Assembly: GCF_900142965.1 (NCBI RefSeq)
Contig: NZ_FRCQ01000029.1
Coordinates: 1 to 64,000, forward strand
Source: Rhizobacter sp. OV335
GTDB taxonomy: Bacteria; Pseudomonadota; Gammaproteobacteria; Burkholderiales; Burkholderiaceae_C
DNA length: 64,000 nt
Direction of reading: 5' to 3'
The notes under the pieces were generated by a model, which saw nothing but the letters and a program-made list of their open reading frames with translations, was not told where the DNA came from and made no database searches. Below, in pieces: positions 34,697-44,392 of the stretch. Each line of letters opens with the position of its first letter. Positions within the stretch are counted from its first letter, which is position 1. A program made the position numbers and the translations under genes.

Positions 34697-36175
34697 CTAC
34701 ATCAACAGTTCATGCAAGGCCTGCAGCTGGCGGGTGAACAACGAAGCGTCTTCCAGGCAGCGCAGGTCGAGCAGCAGCCTGTCCTGCGCGATGCGGCCGA
34801 TCACCGGCTGCGGCAGCGCGCGCAACGCCGTTGCCAGCGCATCGAGCGCCGAGCCGATGCCCTTCTTCGACGCACCGGCCGGCGCGAACGCCAGCCCGGC
34901 CGACGGCAAGCGCTCCACCGGCAGCGAGCCGGAGCCGATCTGCCCCATCAGCTCGACCACCTGCACCTCGAAGCGCGGCGCCACCGCGGCCGCGACCGCC
35001 GGCAACAGCCCCGCGGCCATCGCGCGGATCGCGTCCGCCGGCCGCGTCAGCAGCCGCAGCGTCGGCAGATCGTGCGACAGCCGCTCGGGCCGCAGGTACA
35101 GCATCAGCGTCGCCTCCAGCGCCGCCAGCGGCAGCTTGCTCATGCGCACCGCGCGCTTCATCGGGAACTTGCGGATGCGCGCGATCGCGCCCTGGCTGCC
35201 GACGATCAAGCCCGCCTGCGGCCCGCCCAGCAGCTTGTCGCCCGAGAACGTGACGACGTCGCAGCCGGCCGCCAGCATCTCCTGCGGCAGCGGCTCGCGC
35301 GGCAGCCCGTACTGCGCCAGGTCGACCAGCGAGCCGCTGCCGAGATCGGTGGCCAGCGGCAGCCCGTGCGCATGCGCGATGCCGGCAAGCGTCGCCTCGT
35401 CGACCGCGTGCGTGAAGCCCTGCACCGCGTAGTTGCTGGTGTGCACCTTCATCACCAGGCCGGTGCGCGGCGTGATCGCGCGCTCGTAGTCCTGCGCGTG
35501 CGTGCGGTTGGTGGTGCCCACCTCGACCATCTCGGCACCGGCACTGGCCATCACGTCGGGCATGCGGAACGCGCCGCCGATCTCGACCAGCTCGCCGCGC
35601 GAGACGATCACCTCGCGCTCGCGCGCCAGCGCCGCGATCGTCAGCAGCACCGCCGCCGCGTTGTTGTTGACCACCGTCGCCGCCGCCGCGCCGGTGATCG
35701 TGCACAGCAGGTCCTCGACGATCGAATCGCGGTCGCCGCGGCCGCCCGACGCGAGGTCGTATTCGAGGTTGTTCGGCGCCGTCATCACCGCCAGCAGGTG
35801 CTGCAACGCGCTGTCGGCCAGCAGCGCGCGGCCGAGGTTGGTGTGGATCACGGTGCCGGTCAGGTTGATCACCGTGCGCAGCCGCGGCGCGAGCTTCGCC
35901 TGCACGCGCGCGGCGAGCGCCGCCGCCAGCGCGCCGGGCTGCAGTTCGAGCGAGGCAAGTTCACCGGCCACCGCCTGCGTGCGCAGGCCGTCGAGCAGCG
36001 CACGCGCCTCGCCGGCCACCAGCGTGTGGCCGTGCACGTCGAGCAGCGCGCGCGTGGCGTCGGTGCGCAGCAGCTTGTCGATCGACGGCAGGTCCTGCGG
36101 CCGGGCCCGCTCGCCGCGGTGCCCGTCTTCGCCCGACCCGCCGCCGTGAACCACGGACGTCTCGGGTCGGTCCAT
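34697..36175 (-). CDS. selA: L-seryl-tRNA(Sec) selenium transferase SelA
   Basis: 492 residues, slightly longer than E. coli SelA (463) because of a Gly-rich N-terminus. PLP-dependent enzyme converting Ser-tRNA-Sec to Sec-tRNA-Sec using selenophosphate. Visible: tRNA-binding N-terminal domain (DLPSIDKLLRTDATRALLDVHG), NLTGTVIHTNLGRALL, the substrate loop LEYDLASGGRGDRD, and the PLP lysine K314 in FSGDKLLGGPQAGLIVG. Its ATG shares one base with the fdhE stop (TGATG at 36177-36173), so the two are translationally coupled. selD is not in the window. Confidence 0.96.
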   Translation of the reverse strand: MDRPETSVVHGGGSGEDGHRGERARPQDLPSIDKLLRTDATRALLDVHGHTLVAGEARALLDGLRTQAVAGELASLELQPGALAAALAARVQAKLAPRLRTVINLTGTVIHTNLGRALLADSALQHLLAVMTAPNNLEYDLASGGRGDRDSIVEDLLCTITGAAAATVVNNNAAAVLLTIAALAREREVIVSRGELVEIGGAFRMPDVMASAGAEMVEVGTTNRTHAQDYERAITPRTGLVMKVHTSNYAVQGFTHAVDEATLAGIAHAHGLPLATDLGSGSLVDLAQYGLPREPLPQEMLAAGCDVVTFSGDKLLGGPQAGLIVGSQGAIARIRKFPMKRAVRMSKLPLAALEATLMLYLRPERLSHDLPTLRLLTRPADAIRAMAAGLLPAVAAAVAPRFEVQVVELMGQIGSGSLPVERLPSAGLAFAPAGASKKGIGSALDALATALRALPQPVIGRIAQDRLLLDLRCLEDASLFTRQLQALHELLM

Positions 36176-37194
36176 CAGCCGCCTCCGCCGTCGTCGCCGC
36201 TGGGGTCGTCAGGGTCGCCGAACAGCAGCATCAGGTTGACGCCGTGGCGCTGGAAGCCGGCCTCGCTGACCAGCAGGTCGAGCGTCACCGAGCCGAGGTC
36301 GTCGGCGACCGGTTCGACGAAGGCATCGCGTTCCATGTGGACGATCTTCAGGTAGTGCCCGCAGGCGTCGCAGGTTTCGGCCTCGATCGCCGGCTTGGCG
36401 TCGGTGCTGTCGGTGCCCACGCGCTGCGGCGATTGGTAGTGGATGCCCTGGGTGCCCAGGCAGTGCGTGCATTTGATCCGCACCATGTGCCACTGTCCAG
36501 CGCAGAGCGCGCAGTGCAGGTAGCGGAAACCCGCATCGCCGCCGATGCGCGAGATGCTGGCCGTCGGCCGGCTGCCGCAGCAGGGGCACAGCGTCGCGTC
36601 GTCGGTGCGGCCGAAGGGCGGCAGGCGGTCGGCGCCGCGCGCCTGCTGCGTCGCGAGCACGAGGTGGGTCCAGTACACCTGCAGCGCCGCGGCGATCAGC
36701 GGCGCGGCGGCCAGGTCCAGCCCGAGCATCACGCCGGTCAGCAGGCGGTCGGCCTGTTGATCGAGCCAGGCGTCGTAGCGGCTGCTGGAATCCTTCAGCG
36801 CACGCACCGCCGCCAGCGCGGGGCTGCCGGCCAGCCGCGGCAGCAGCGCATCGAGCAGGCGGCGCAGGCCGCCGCGCCACGCCGGGTCGCGCGGCCAGTG
36901 CTCGGCCGGCAGCGGCGGCAGGCCGGCGCGCGAGGCGGCGTCGAGCGCGGCCGCATCGGGCAGCGCGACCGCGGGGTACGCCTGCAGCAGCTCGTGCTGC
37001 ACATGCGCCAGCTCGGCCATGAACACCAGGAAATCGCGCATCGCATGCCCGCCGGCGGCCAGCTGGCGCAGCCGCATCTCGCGCTCGGCGAACAGCGTGC
37101 TGCGTTCCGGCAGCCGCAGGTACGGCACCTGCTGGCCGGCCTGGACCGCGATCTCTTCGGGCGACAGCAGCCGTGTCGTGGAGCTCAGTGCCAT
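36175..37194 (-). CDS. fdhE: Formate dehydrogenase accessory protein FdhE
   Basis: 339 residues. FdhE is a rubredoxin-like maturation factor for respiratory formate dehydrogenases. The C-terminal half has four paired-cysteine knuckles: CPCCGSRPTAS, HCALCAGQW, CTHCLGT and CDACGHYLK, followed by DLGSVTLDLLVSEAGFQRHGVNLML, a typical ending. The N-terminal half (YLRLPERSTLFAERE) is helical. It lies 13 bp after fdhC and overlaps selA by one base. Needed for assembly or redox activation of the FdhAB dimer. Confidence 0.95.
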   Translation of the reverse strand: MALSSTTRLLSPEEIAVQAGQQVPYLRLPERSTLFAEREMRLRQLAAGGHAMRDFLVFMAELAHVQHELLQAYPAVALPDAAALDAASRAGLPPLPAEHWPRDPAWRGGLRRLLDALLPRLAGSPALAAVRALKDSSSRYDAWLDQQADRLLTGVMLGLDLAAAPLIAAALQVYWTHLVLATQQARGADRLPPFGRTDDATLCPCCGSRPTASISRIGGDAGFRYLHCALCAGQWHMVRIKCTHCLGTQGIHYQSPQRVGTDSTDAKPAIEAETCDACGHYLKIVHMERDAFVEPVADDLGSVTLDLLVSEAGFQRHGVNLMLLFGDPDDPSGDDGGGG

Positions 37195-37207
37195 CGCGCG
37201 CGGTTCA

Positions 37208-37831
37208 TCATTTCTTTCCGGTGGTTTCCTGGTACCAGAGCGGATGATTCTGCCGCGCCCAGGCCTCGGTGACGGTGCCGCGCGTCATCGCCCGCATCGT
37301 TCCCTTGACCCAGATCGCGGCATACACGTGCACGATCACGCTGAGCACCAGCACCACCGCCGAGGCCGCGTGCACCACCACCGCGATGCGCCGCAGCGGG
37401 ATCGCGAAGTAATCCGCGAACCACGGCTGCCAGAACACGAAGCCGGTGATGAACAACAGCAACAGGCTGATGCCGAACAGCCAGAACACCAGCTTCTGCC
37501 CGGCGTTGTACTTGCCCACCGCCGGCATGTCGCGCTCGTGGCCGGTCTGCATCAGGTGCGGTGCGGCCTTCAGCCACTCGGTGTCGCGCGGCTTCCAGGT
37601 GTTCTCGCGCCACACCTTCGCGAACAGCAGCACGAAGCCCAGCACCATCAGCACGCCGAAGAACGGATGCAGGATGCGCGTCCACGGCCCGCCGCCGAAC
37701 AGCATCGTGAAGAAGTAGAGGGCAGGGTGGAAGAACGCCAAGCCCGACAACGCGGCGCAAAAGAACAGCATCGCCACCGCCCAGTGGTTCATGCGGGTGC
37801 CGTCGGCATAGCGCTGGATGAAACGCTTCAT
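37208..37831 (-). CDS. fdhC: Formate dehydrogenase cytochrome b subunit (gamma)
   Basis: 207 residues with four predicted membrane helices: [56 protein letters not shown] and [22 protein letters not shown]. Histidines at HW near residue 15, HPFF and the helix-4 pair VVHAAS...VIVHVYAAI are candidate haem b ligands. It anchors FdhAB to the membrane and passes electrons to quinone. The ATG at 37831 overlaps the fdhB stop by 4 bp (ATGA). Confidence 0.95.
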   Translation of the reverse strand: MKRFIQRYADGTRMNHWAVAMLFFCAALSGLAFFHPALYFFTMLFGGGPWTRILHPFFGVLMVLGFVLLFAKVWRENTWKPRDTEWLKAAPHLMQTGHERDMPAVGKYNAGQKLVFWLFGISLLLLFITGFVFWQPWFADYFAIPLRRIAVVVHAASAVVLVLSVIVHVYAAIWVKGTMRAMTRGTVTEAWARQNHPLWYQETTGKK

Positions 37832-38727
37832 GGCCGTTCCTCCTCTTCAGCGGGTTCTTCGATCGGCCCGACCTTCGTGTAGTGGAAGAACCCGACCACC
37901 GCGGCGCCGATCATCGCGGCCAGCGCGAGCGGCTTGGCCGCGCCCTTCCACAACGAGACCCACGGGCTGATCGACGGATCGGCCGGTAGCCCGTGGTACA
38001 GCTGCGGCCGGTCGGCGTGCTGCAGCACGTAGACCACGTGCGTGCCGCCGACGCCGGGCGGGTCGTAGACGCCCGCCTGCGCATAGCCGCGTTCCTTCAG
38101 GTCGGCGACGCGCTCGCTGCCGTACTCCAGCATGTCTTCCTTGCTGCCGAAGTGGATCGCGCCGGTCGGGCAGGCCTTCACGCAGGCCGGCTCCAGGCCG
38201 ACGCTGACGCGGTCCGAGCACAGCGTGCACTTGTAGGCCTTGTTGTCTTTCTTGCTGATGCGCGGCACGTCGAACGGGCAGCCGGTGACGCAGTTGCCGC
38301 AGCCGATGCAGTTCTCTTCGATGAAGTCGACGATGCCGTTCGTGTACTTCACGATCGCGCCCGGCGCCGGGCAGGCCTTCAGGCAGCCGGGGTCGTCGCA
38401 GTGCATGCAGCCATCCTTGCGGATCAGCCACTCGAGCTTCATCTCCTGGTTCAGCGATGGCTCCGGCGGCTTGACCTCGACCTCGGAGAAGCGCATCACC
38501 GTCCACGATTCGGCGCTCAGGTCGGCCGGGTTGTCGTACACGCCGACGTTGTTGCCCACCGTGTCGCGCAGGTCGTTCCACTGCATGCAGGCCACCTGGC
38601 AGGCCTTGCAGCCGATGCAGCTGGAGACGTCGATCAGCTTCGCGACCTCAGGCGTCGTCCGCGCCCGCGGGCTCGGCGTGGTGGTGGCCGAGCGCGCGGC
38701 GATGTCGAGAGATTGCAGTGAACTCAT
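37828..38727 (-). CDS. fdhB: Formate dehydrogenase iron-sulfur subunit (beta)
   Basis: 299 residues. Four [4Fe-4S] cysteine groups are present: [45 protein letters not shown] and [23 protein letters not shown]-terminal membrane helix ([17 protein letters not shown]) anchors the subunit, as in FdnH. It carries electrons from FdhA to the cytochrome b subunit. The start ATG 38727 is only 3 bp after the fdhA stop, and the end overlaps fdhC. Confidence 0.97.
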   Translation of the reverse strand: MSSLQSLDIAARSATTTPSPRARTTPEVAKLIDVSSCIGCKACQVACMQWNDLRDTVGNNVGVYDNPADLSAESWTVMRFSEVEVKPPEPSLNQEMKLEWLIRKDGCMHCDDPGCLKACPAPGAIVKYTNGIVDFIEENCIGCGNCVTGCPFDVPRISKKDNKAYKCTLCSDRVSVGLEPACVKACPTGAIHFGSKEDMLEYGSERVADLKERGYAQAGVYDPPGVGGTHVVYVLQHADRPQLYHGLPADPSISPWVSLWKGAAKPLALAAMIGAAVVGFFHYTKVGPIEEPAEEEERP

Positions 38728-38730
38728 GGC

Positions 38731-41700
38731 TCAGGCTTTCTCGATGTTGACGGTGAACGACTTGTATTCCGGCGTCTGCGTGTTCGCATCGCCGACGAAG
38801 GGTGTCAGCGTGTTCACGAGGTAGCCCTTCTTCGCCAGCCCGACGAAGCCCCAGTGGTTCGGCAGTCCGACCGTGTCGACCTTGATCCCGTCGACGTCGA
38901 GCTGCGGAATGCGCTTGGTCACCAGCGCCACCGCCTTGATCGAGCCGCGCTTCGACGAGACCTTCACCGTGTCGCCGTTCGCGATGCCCTTCGCCTTGGC
39001 CAGCTCCTCGCCGATCTCGACGAACTGCTGCGGCTGGATGATGGCCGAGGTCTCGACGTTCTTGGTCCAGTAGTGGAAGTGCTCGGTCAGCCGGTAGCTG
39101 GTGGCGACCAGCGGGAAGTCCTTCGGCGAGCCCATCATCTCGAGATCGCCCTTGAACACGCGGGCCGCCGGGTTGGCGCGGGCCTTCGGGTTGTTCGGGT
39201 GCATCGGGTTGGTGGCCAGCGGCGATTCGAAGGGCTCGTAGTGCTCCGGCAGCGGTCCTTCGGCCATGCCGGTGGGCGCGAACAGCCGCGCGACGCCTTC
39301 GGACGTCATGATGAAGGGTTGCACGCGCTCGGCGTCGCCCGGGTTCGCATCGGGCCGGATGTCGGGCACGTCGGAGCCGCCCCAGGCGGTGCCGTTCCAT
39401 TGCACCAGCTTGCGCCGCGCATCCCAGGGCTTGCCGTCGGGTGCGCTCGACGCAGCGTTGTACAAAATGCGTCGGTTCGCCGGCCAGGCCCAGGCCCAGC
39501 TCAGCGTCTGGCCGATGCCCCACGGGTCGCTGTTGTCGCGCCGCGCCATCTGGTTGCCGGCCTGCGTCCACGCGCCGCAGTAGATCCAGCAGCCGCTGGC
39601 GGTGCTGCCGTCGTCGCGCAGCAGGCCGAAGCCCGAGAGCTGCTCGCCGGCCTTGGCCAGCACTTTCGGCGGCGCCTTCGGGTCTTTCGGGTCGGGCGGG
39701 GCCAGCACGTCGGCCAGTGCCTTGCCGTTGTATTCCATCGCCAGCTCTTCGGCCGACGGGCTGTGCGGGATCTTGTACGGCCAGGTCAGCTTGACGATCG
39801 GGTCGGGGAAGGCGCCGCCGTCTTTCGCGTAGGCGGTGCGCATGCGGTTGAACAGGTCGGCGATGATTTCCGGATCGCCGCGCGCTTCGCCCGGCGGCTC
39901 GGCGCCCTTCCAGTGCCACTGCAGCCAGCGGCCTGAGTTGGTCAGCGAGCCGTCTTCTTCGGCGAAGCAGGTCGACGGCAGCCGGAACACCGTGGTCTGG
40001 ATGGTCTCGCTCTTCACGTCGTTGAACTCGCCGAAGTTCTTCCAGAACTCCGAGGTCTCGGTGTTGAGCGGATCGATCGTGACGAGGAACTTCAGCTTCG
40101 ACAGCCCCTCGATGATCTTCTTCTTGTTGGGGAACGAGCCGACCGGGTTGAAGCCCTGGCAGATGTAGCCGTTGAGCTTGCCCTGGCTCATCAGCTCGAA
40201 GGCCTGCAGCACGTCGTAGACCTTGTCGATCTTCGGCAGGTAGTGGTAGGCCCAGGAGTTCTCGGCGGTGGCCGCGGCGCCCCACCAGCTCTTCTGCAGG
40301 CTGACGAAGAACTTCGGGTAGTTCTGCCAGTAGCTCATCTGGTTGGGACGCAGCGGCTTCAGTGCCCGGGTCTTGTAGTAGGTCTCGAGGTCTTGCTCGG
40401 ATTCACGCGCGAGCGACAGGTAGCCCGGCAGCGAGTTCGACAGCAGCCCGAGATCGGTCAGCCCCTGGATGTTGCTGTGGCCGCGCAGCGCGTTCATGCC
40501 GCCGCCGGCGATGCCGATGTTGCCGAGCAGCAGCTGCACGATGGCCGCGGTGCGGATCATTTGCGAGCCCTGGCTGTGCTGGGTCCAGCCGAGCGCGTAC
40601 ATGATGGTCATCGCACGGTTGGGCACCGCGGTGGTGGCGATCATCTCGCAGACCTTCAGGAACTTGTCCTTCGGCGTGCCGGTGATGCGGCTGACCAGCT
40701 CGGGCCTGTAGCGCGCGTAGTGGCGCTTCATCACCTGCAGCACGCAGCGCGGGTGCTCGAGCGTCGGGTCGACCTTGGCGAAGCCCTTGTCGTCGAGTTC
40801 GTAGCCCCAGCTCGCGCTGCTGTAGCTGCGCTTGGCCTCGTCGTAGCCGCTGAAGATGCCGTCCTGGAAGCCGTAGGCCTCGCCGACGATGAACGACGCG
40901 TTGGTGTACGCCTTCACGTACTCCTTCTGCAGCTTGTCGTTGCTGATCAGGTAGTTGATGACGCCGGCCAGGAAGGCGATGTCGCTGCCGGCGCGGATGG
41001 GGGCGTAGTAGTCGGCCATCGCGGCCGAGCGCGTGAAGCGCGGGTCGACGACGACCAGCCGGGCCTTGTTGTGGTGCTTGGCCTCGATGACCCACTTGAA
41101 GCCGCAAGGGTGGGCTTCGGCGGCATTGCCGCCCATGATCAGCACGAGGTCGGCGTTCTTGATGTCCACCCAGTGGTTGGTCATCGCGCCGCGTCCGAAC
41201 GTCGGGGCCAGACTGGCCACCGTCGGTCCGTGTCAGACGCGCGCCTGGTTGTCGAAGACCAGCAACCCCATCGAGCGCATCACCTTGTGCGTGATGTAGC
41301 CCGATTCATTGCTGGACGCCGAGGCGCACAGCATGCCGGTGGAGGTCCAGCGGTTGACGACCTGGCCGGCGGCGTTGGTGGCCATGAAGTTGGCGTCGCG
41401 GTCGGCCTTCATCAGCGTGGCGATGCGCGACATGGCGTCGTCCCACGAGACGCGTTTCCATTCGGTGCTGCCGGCCTCGCGCACCTCGGGGTACTTGAGG
41501 CGGTTGGGGCTGTGCACGAAGTCGAGCAGGCCGGCGCCCTTGGGGCACAGCGTGCCGCGGTTGACCGGGTGATCGGGGTCGCCCTCGATGTGGATGATGT
41601 CGGCGACGACGTTCTTCGCCTTGTCGCCCAGGCTGTACATGATGATGCCGCAGCCCACCGAGCAGTACGGGCAGGTGTTGCGGGTTTCGGTGGTGCGCGC

Positions 41701-41820
41701 GAGCTTGAAGTTGCGCGTTTCGGCAAGCGCCGTGGCGGGCGAGAAGCCCAGCGCGACGAGGCTGGAAGCGGCGAGTCCGGCGCCGCTGACGCGGAAGAAC
41801 TGCCTGCGGTTCATGTCCAT
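38731..41820 (-). CDS. fdhA: Formate dehydrogenase catalytic subunit, selenoprotein (Sec196)
   Basis: 1029 residues when the in-frame TGA at 41233-41235 is read as selenocysteine; the frame is otherwise open on both sides. Sec falls at residue 196 in the context ARV-U-HGPTVASLAPTFGRGA, the same context as E. coli FdnG. Tat signal NRRQFFRVSGAG at the N-terminus; [4Fe-4S] cysteines C50, C53, C57 and C92; the remainder is the bis-MGD molybdenum or tungsten domain (DPRFTR, LGWTQHSQGSQMIRT, GGGMNALRGHSNIQG). It oxidises formate to CO2 in the periplasm. ATG 41820 has AGGAGG six bases upstream. Do not annotate as two genes or a pseudogene. Confidence 0.97.
41205..41221 (-). promoter_or_regulatory. 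SECIS hairpin of fdhA
   Basis: Beginning 11 nt after the UGA, the minus strand reads a 17-nt element starting GGTGGCCAG and ending CTGGCCC, in which GGCCA and TGGCC pair around the loop GTC. Length, spacing from UGA and the GU in the apical loop all match the minimal E. coli fdhF-type SECIS bound by the SelB C-terminus. Structure inferred by eye. Confidence 0.82.
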
Positions 41821-41905
41821 CAAGGGCCTCCTGCGGGGATCGCGTGCTGCGCGAAACGTGGGAACGGCGATGTCGGATGCGAGCGGGGATCTTGGCGCGG
41901 AATCG

Positions 41906-42208
41906 TCAAGGCCGCAATGGGGCCGACGCGCTGCCGTCGCCGGCGGTGGGCGCGGGGGTGGCGGTTGCGCCGGACTTGGACTCGGTGGGGTGGGCTTCCA
42001 TGCCACCGATGGCGGTGCCGCCGGCCGGGCCGCTGCCCGTGGCGGAGGCGGCGCTGTCACCCGGTGGTGGCGTGACGGCCGACTGCGGGGCGCTGGCCGC
42101 ACCGCCTGCGGTGGTGGGCGGCGGTTCACTTCGGTTGCAGGCCGACAAGGCGAGCAGCAGGCCGGCAAGCCAAGCCACGCGGACCGCGCGAGCACGCATC
42201 AGGTTCAT
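41906..42208 (-). CDS. Small Ala/Pro-rich lipoprotein upstream of fdhA
   Basis: 100 residues: lipoprotein signal (VAWLAGLLLALSACNRS, lipobox LSAC) and a low-complexity Ala/Gly/Pro/Thr tail with no recognisable domain. ATG 42208 fits the signal peptide; a 15-residue extension does not. It lies 85 bp upstream of fdhA on the same strand and may be the first gene of the formate dehydrogenase transcript. Function unknown. Confidence 0.6.
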   Translation of the reverse strand: MNLMRARAVRVAWLAGLLLALSACNRSEPPPTTAGGAASAPQSAVTPPPGDSAASATGSGPAGGTAIGGMEAHPTESKSGATATPAPTAGDGSASAPLRP

Positions 42209-42568
42209 GCGATTCCCCCTACGACGACGACAAAGGGCAGCGAAGTAAGCCACAGGGGAGGGGTGACTGCAAGTTGAGGGTTTTGTGCGCGGATCGGGAT
42301 CGCGTCAGGGCGGCGTCAAAGGAAGGAAGTTCCATGACCACACCGCTTCACGAACTCGAGGCGGGGTACTCCAAGCTGATTCCTGGATCTCAAGCCACGG
42401 CACGGGTGCGAGCGAGACTGCAGCAACCGGGCAGGTGATCGGCCAGCGGCTCGATGCCGCTGGCGGAACCCTCAAATCAGCTCAGAGCTGATGGCGTCGG
42501 GCGGGGAGCGCCGCTATAACGGCTCGCAACAGGGGCGCCATGCGCCTTGAACCTGCGAGGAGCCGACG
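42209..42568. other. Intergenic region between fdh cluster and eCIS-like gene
   Basis: Divergent upstream regions of the fdh-side lipoprotein (minus) and the 42569 gene (plus). A 34-codon frame at 42334-42438 on the plus strand (MTTPLHELEAGYSK...) follows GGAAGGAAG and could be a small gene or a truncated remnant; support is weak. A hairpin CCAGCGGC-TCGAT-GCCGCTGG lies at 42443-42463. TATAAC at 42515-42520 could be a -10 box for the plus-strand gene, but the -35 is poor. Confidence 0.45.
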
Positions 42569-43669
42569 ATGAGACACACCCGCGCCACGCCGACCGCCGA
42601 ACAGCACAACGCGGCAGCCGAGAAGCCTTCCACGTCGCGCGCGACGGCGCAGACGTTTCCGGACAAGCGCATCGGCGCCATCGACGACCACATCCACAAC
42701 AGCCCGCGCATGCTGGCGCAGCGTCGGCAGCTCGGCCAGGCTTTGCCCGCGGCGCCGGTGCAGCGCAAGAACCTGGGCCAGACGCCGCTGGCGGGCGGCT
42801 TGACGCTGGTGCAAGAGGGTCAGCGCAGCTTGGTTGGTGATGGCCGCGGCGCGAACATCTACTACCGGTCGGCCGATGTCGATGGCGACCGCACCGATGC
42901 CCTCGTGGCGGCGGCGGCCATCAATGGAGAGGTGGGCAAGCGGGTGGACGTCTGGGGCCGCACCGGCCGGGTGGGAGAGCGCGAGGGTGTCGACTGGAAA
43001 CAGAACCACATGTACACGCCTGCGGGAACTGCCTTCAACTCCGACCTGGTCGCGAACCTCGACCCCTACTTTCTGTACGTCACCATCCGCTATGGCGTGG
43101 GCGAGGAGCTGGAGCAGCTCGACCTGGTGTATCAGCACGCGCCGGCGTTCACCGGATACGTCGAGCAGATCATGGACAGCTCGAACGACAACACGAAGGA
43201 CTACCCGTCGATGTTCACCAACGGCAAAGAGGTCTCCGGCACCAAGCTGGACACCGGCAATGTCGCGAAGGAGCGCAACCTGCAGTACAGCAACATCCAC
43301 CACAAGGACGACAGCGACACGATCACCGCGATGACGGAAGACGGCACCGCCAAGGGGCTGGATGCCTACACCAAGCTCGCCGGCGAGGGTGCGCGATGGC
43401 AGGCGGTTCGCAGCCACGCGCGCGTGCTGAAGGACAGCTCGCGCTTCTTCATCCCCGTTCCCGGGACGGAGGCTGAGCCGAAGGTGTACGCGGTGGATTT
43501 CGTCAGCCTGTGGTTGAGCTGGGACTCGGCGTTCGGCAAGCAATACGACATCTCCAACGTCGACTTCGGGAACGCCCTGCTCACCACCCGCGGGGCCTTC
43601 AAGGGGAAGGGCGTCAAGTCGGTGGATGCGGCAGCGATCACGACCGACGACTACGACCTGGGCCAGTGA
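42569..43669 (+). CDS. Putative eCIS / polymorphic-toxin-type secreted effector of unknown activity
   Basis: 366 residues. The N-terminal 70 residues have the composition and short motifs seen in proteins next to DUF4157 and in extracellular contractile injection system cargo: DKRIGAIDDHIHNSPRMLAQRRQLGQ, then VQRKNLGQ. The C-terminal 280 residues (ANIYYRSADVDGDRTDAL, DWKQNHMYTPAGTAFNSDLVANLDPYFLYVTIRYG, TKDYPSMFTNGKEVSGTKLD, FVSLWLSWDSAFGKQYDISNVDF) match no family I know. No signal peptide. ATG 42569 is preceded by GAGGAG. No injection-system structural genes are nearby. The effector reading rests on the N-terminal motif only. Confidence 0.6.
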   Translation: MRHTRATPTAEQHNAAAEKPSTSRATAQTFPDKRIGAIDDHIHNSPRMLAQRRQLGQALPAAPVQRKNLGQTPLAGGLTLVQEGQRSLVGDGRGANIYYRSADVDGDRTDALVAAAAINGEVGKRVDVWGRTGRVGEREGVDWKQNHMYTPAGTAFNSDLVANLDPYFLYVTIRYGVGEELEQLDLVYQHAPAFTGYVEQIMDSSNDNTKDYPSMFTNGKEVSGTKLDTGNVAKERNLQYSNIHHKDDSDTITAMTEDGTAKGLDAYTKLAGEGARWQAVRSHARVLKDSSRFFIPVPGTEAEPKVYAVDFVSLWLSWDSAFGKQYDISNVDFGNALLTTRGAFKGKGVKSVDAAAITTDDYDLGQ

Positions 43670-43694
43670 ACGAGGGATCGAGCCGAGGCAAGAC

Positions 43695-43717
43695 CCGCCA
43701 GCGGATGCCGCTGGCGG
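43695..43717. repeat. Perfect 10-bp inverted repeat between convergent genes
   Basis: CCGCCAGCGG-ATG-CCGCTGGCGG forms a strong hairpin in the 57-bp gap between the stops of the eCIS-like gene and the convergent 43727 gene. No T-tract follows on either strand, so it is not a textbook intrinsic terminator but may stop or stabilise both transcripts. A related hairpin lies before the eCIS-like gene at 42443-42463, sharing GATGCCGCTGGCGGA. Confidence 0.7.
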
Positions 43718-43726
43718 ATCGGGGCG

Positions 43727-44128
43727 TCACGCTGGGGGCCTGCGCCGCCGCGGCTGCATCACACCGAACTCGGGCACGTGGAACTGCTGGTCGCCGACCC
43801 AGCCGGTGAGACGCTTGGCCTGGTCGCCGATGAGTTCGAGCGAGGCGATGCACAGGCCGCGCATCGCGACGTTCTGCGCGTGGTGGATGGTGGGCGACAC
43901 GTCGTCGGGCGGGGGCTTGGGGCGCTCGCGCTCGTCGACCTCGAGCCACGCGGCGACGCCGTCACTGACATCGATGACGTGCTCCAGCAGGCGATGCACC
44001 AGGCCGGCCTTGAGCGTGAACTCGACGCTGTCGATCGGGGAGCTGCGGCAGGCGTGGAGCCGGGGCTTGAAGCGCGGGCCGTGGGGCTCGCTGGATGCGG
44101 GGGAGGCGATCGGATCGGTGGCGGTCAT
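43727..44128 (-). CDS. Conserved-looking hypothetical protein (133 residues)
   Basis: No signal peptide or membrane helix. The central part is well ordered (IDSVEFTLKAGLVHRLLEHVIDVSDGVAAWLEVDERERP, then HAQNVAMRGLCIASLELIGDQAKRLTGW), helical, and does not resemble a shadow of the other strand; the ends are Pro/Arg-rich. The ATG overlaps the stop of the upstream small frame by 4 bp (ATGA at 44128-44125), supporting both. No family recognised. Confidence 0.6.
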   Translation of the reverse strand: MTATDPIASPASSEPHGPRFKPRLHACRSSPIDSVEFTLKAGLVHRLLEHVIDVSDGVAAWLEVDERERPKPPPDDVSPTIHHAQNVAMRGLCIASLELIGDQAKRLTGWVGDQQFHVPEFGVMQPRRRRPPA

Positions 44129-44232
44129 CTTGACGGCCTCCTCGCGGCGGAGGGAGAACCCGCTTGGTCGGACTGCGATGAAGAAGCGGGAAAGGTCGGC
44201 GCGTGCGGGGCGCCAACGGGGGTACCAGCCAT
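44125..44232 (-). CDS. Small Ser/Pro-rich protein coupled to the 43727-44128 gene
   Basis: 35 residues (MAGTPVGAPHAPTFPASSSQ...), low complexity. Support is contextual: AAGGAG seven bases before the ATG at 44232 and a 4-bp ATGA overlap with the next gene. It could be a leader peptide whose translation loads ribosomes onto the downstream gene. The leader region upstream also holds the hairpin GAGCC-TTCG-GGCTC (44329-44342). Confidence 0.4.
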   Translation of the reverse strand: MAGTPVGAPHAPTFPASSSQSDQAGSPSAARRPSR

Positions 44233-44392
44233 GTGAAGGGCTCCTTGGTTGCGGTTAAAGCCGCCAAGCGCGCTGTCAAACACGGGTGGCGGCCCAAAGC
44301 AGGGTTGACAGACCGGAACCAAGGGACCGGCGAGCCCGAAGGCTCCCCCACCCGGGCCGCCCAAATCTGGAGTGGCATAGGTGTGTGACGCG

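Noticed and set aside
38731-42195. Two separate formate dehydrogenase genes, or a pseudogene broken by a stop
   Set aside because: The stop is a TGA at the family's Sec position, with a SECIS hairpin and the full decoding machinery nearby; it is one selenoprotein gene.
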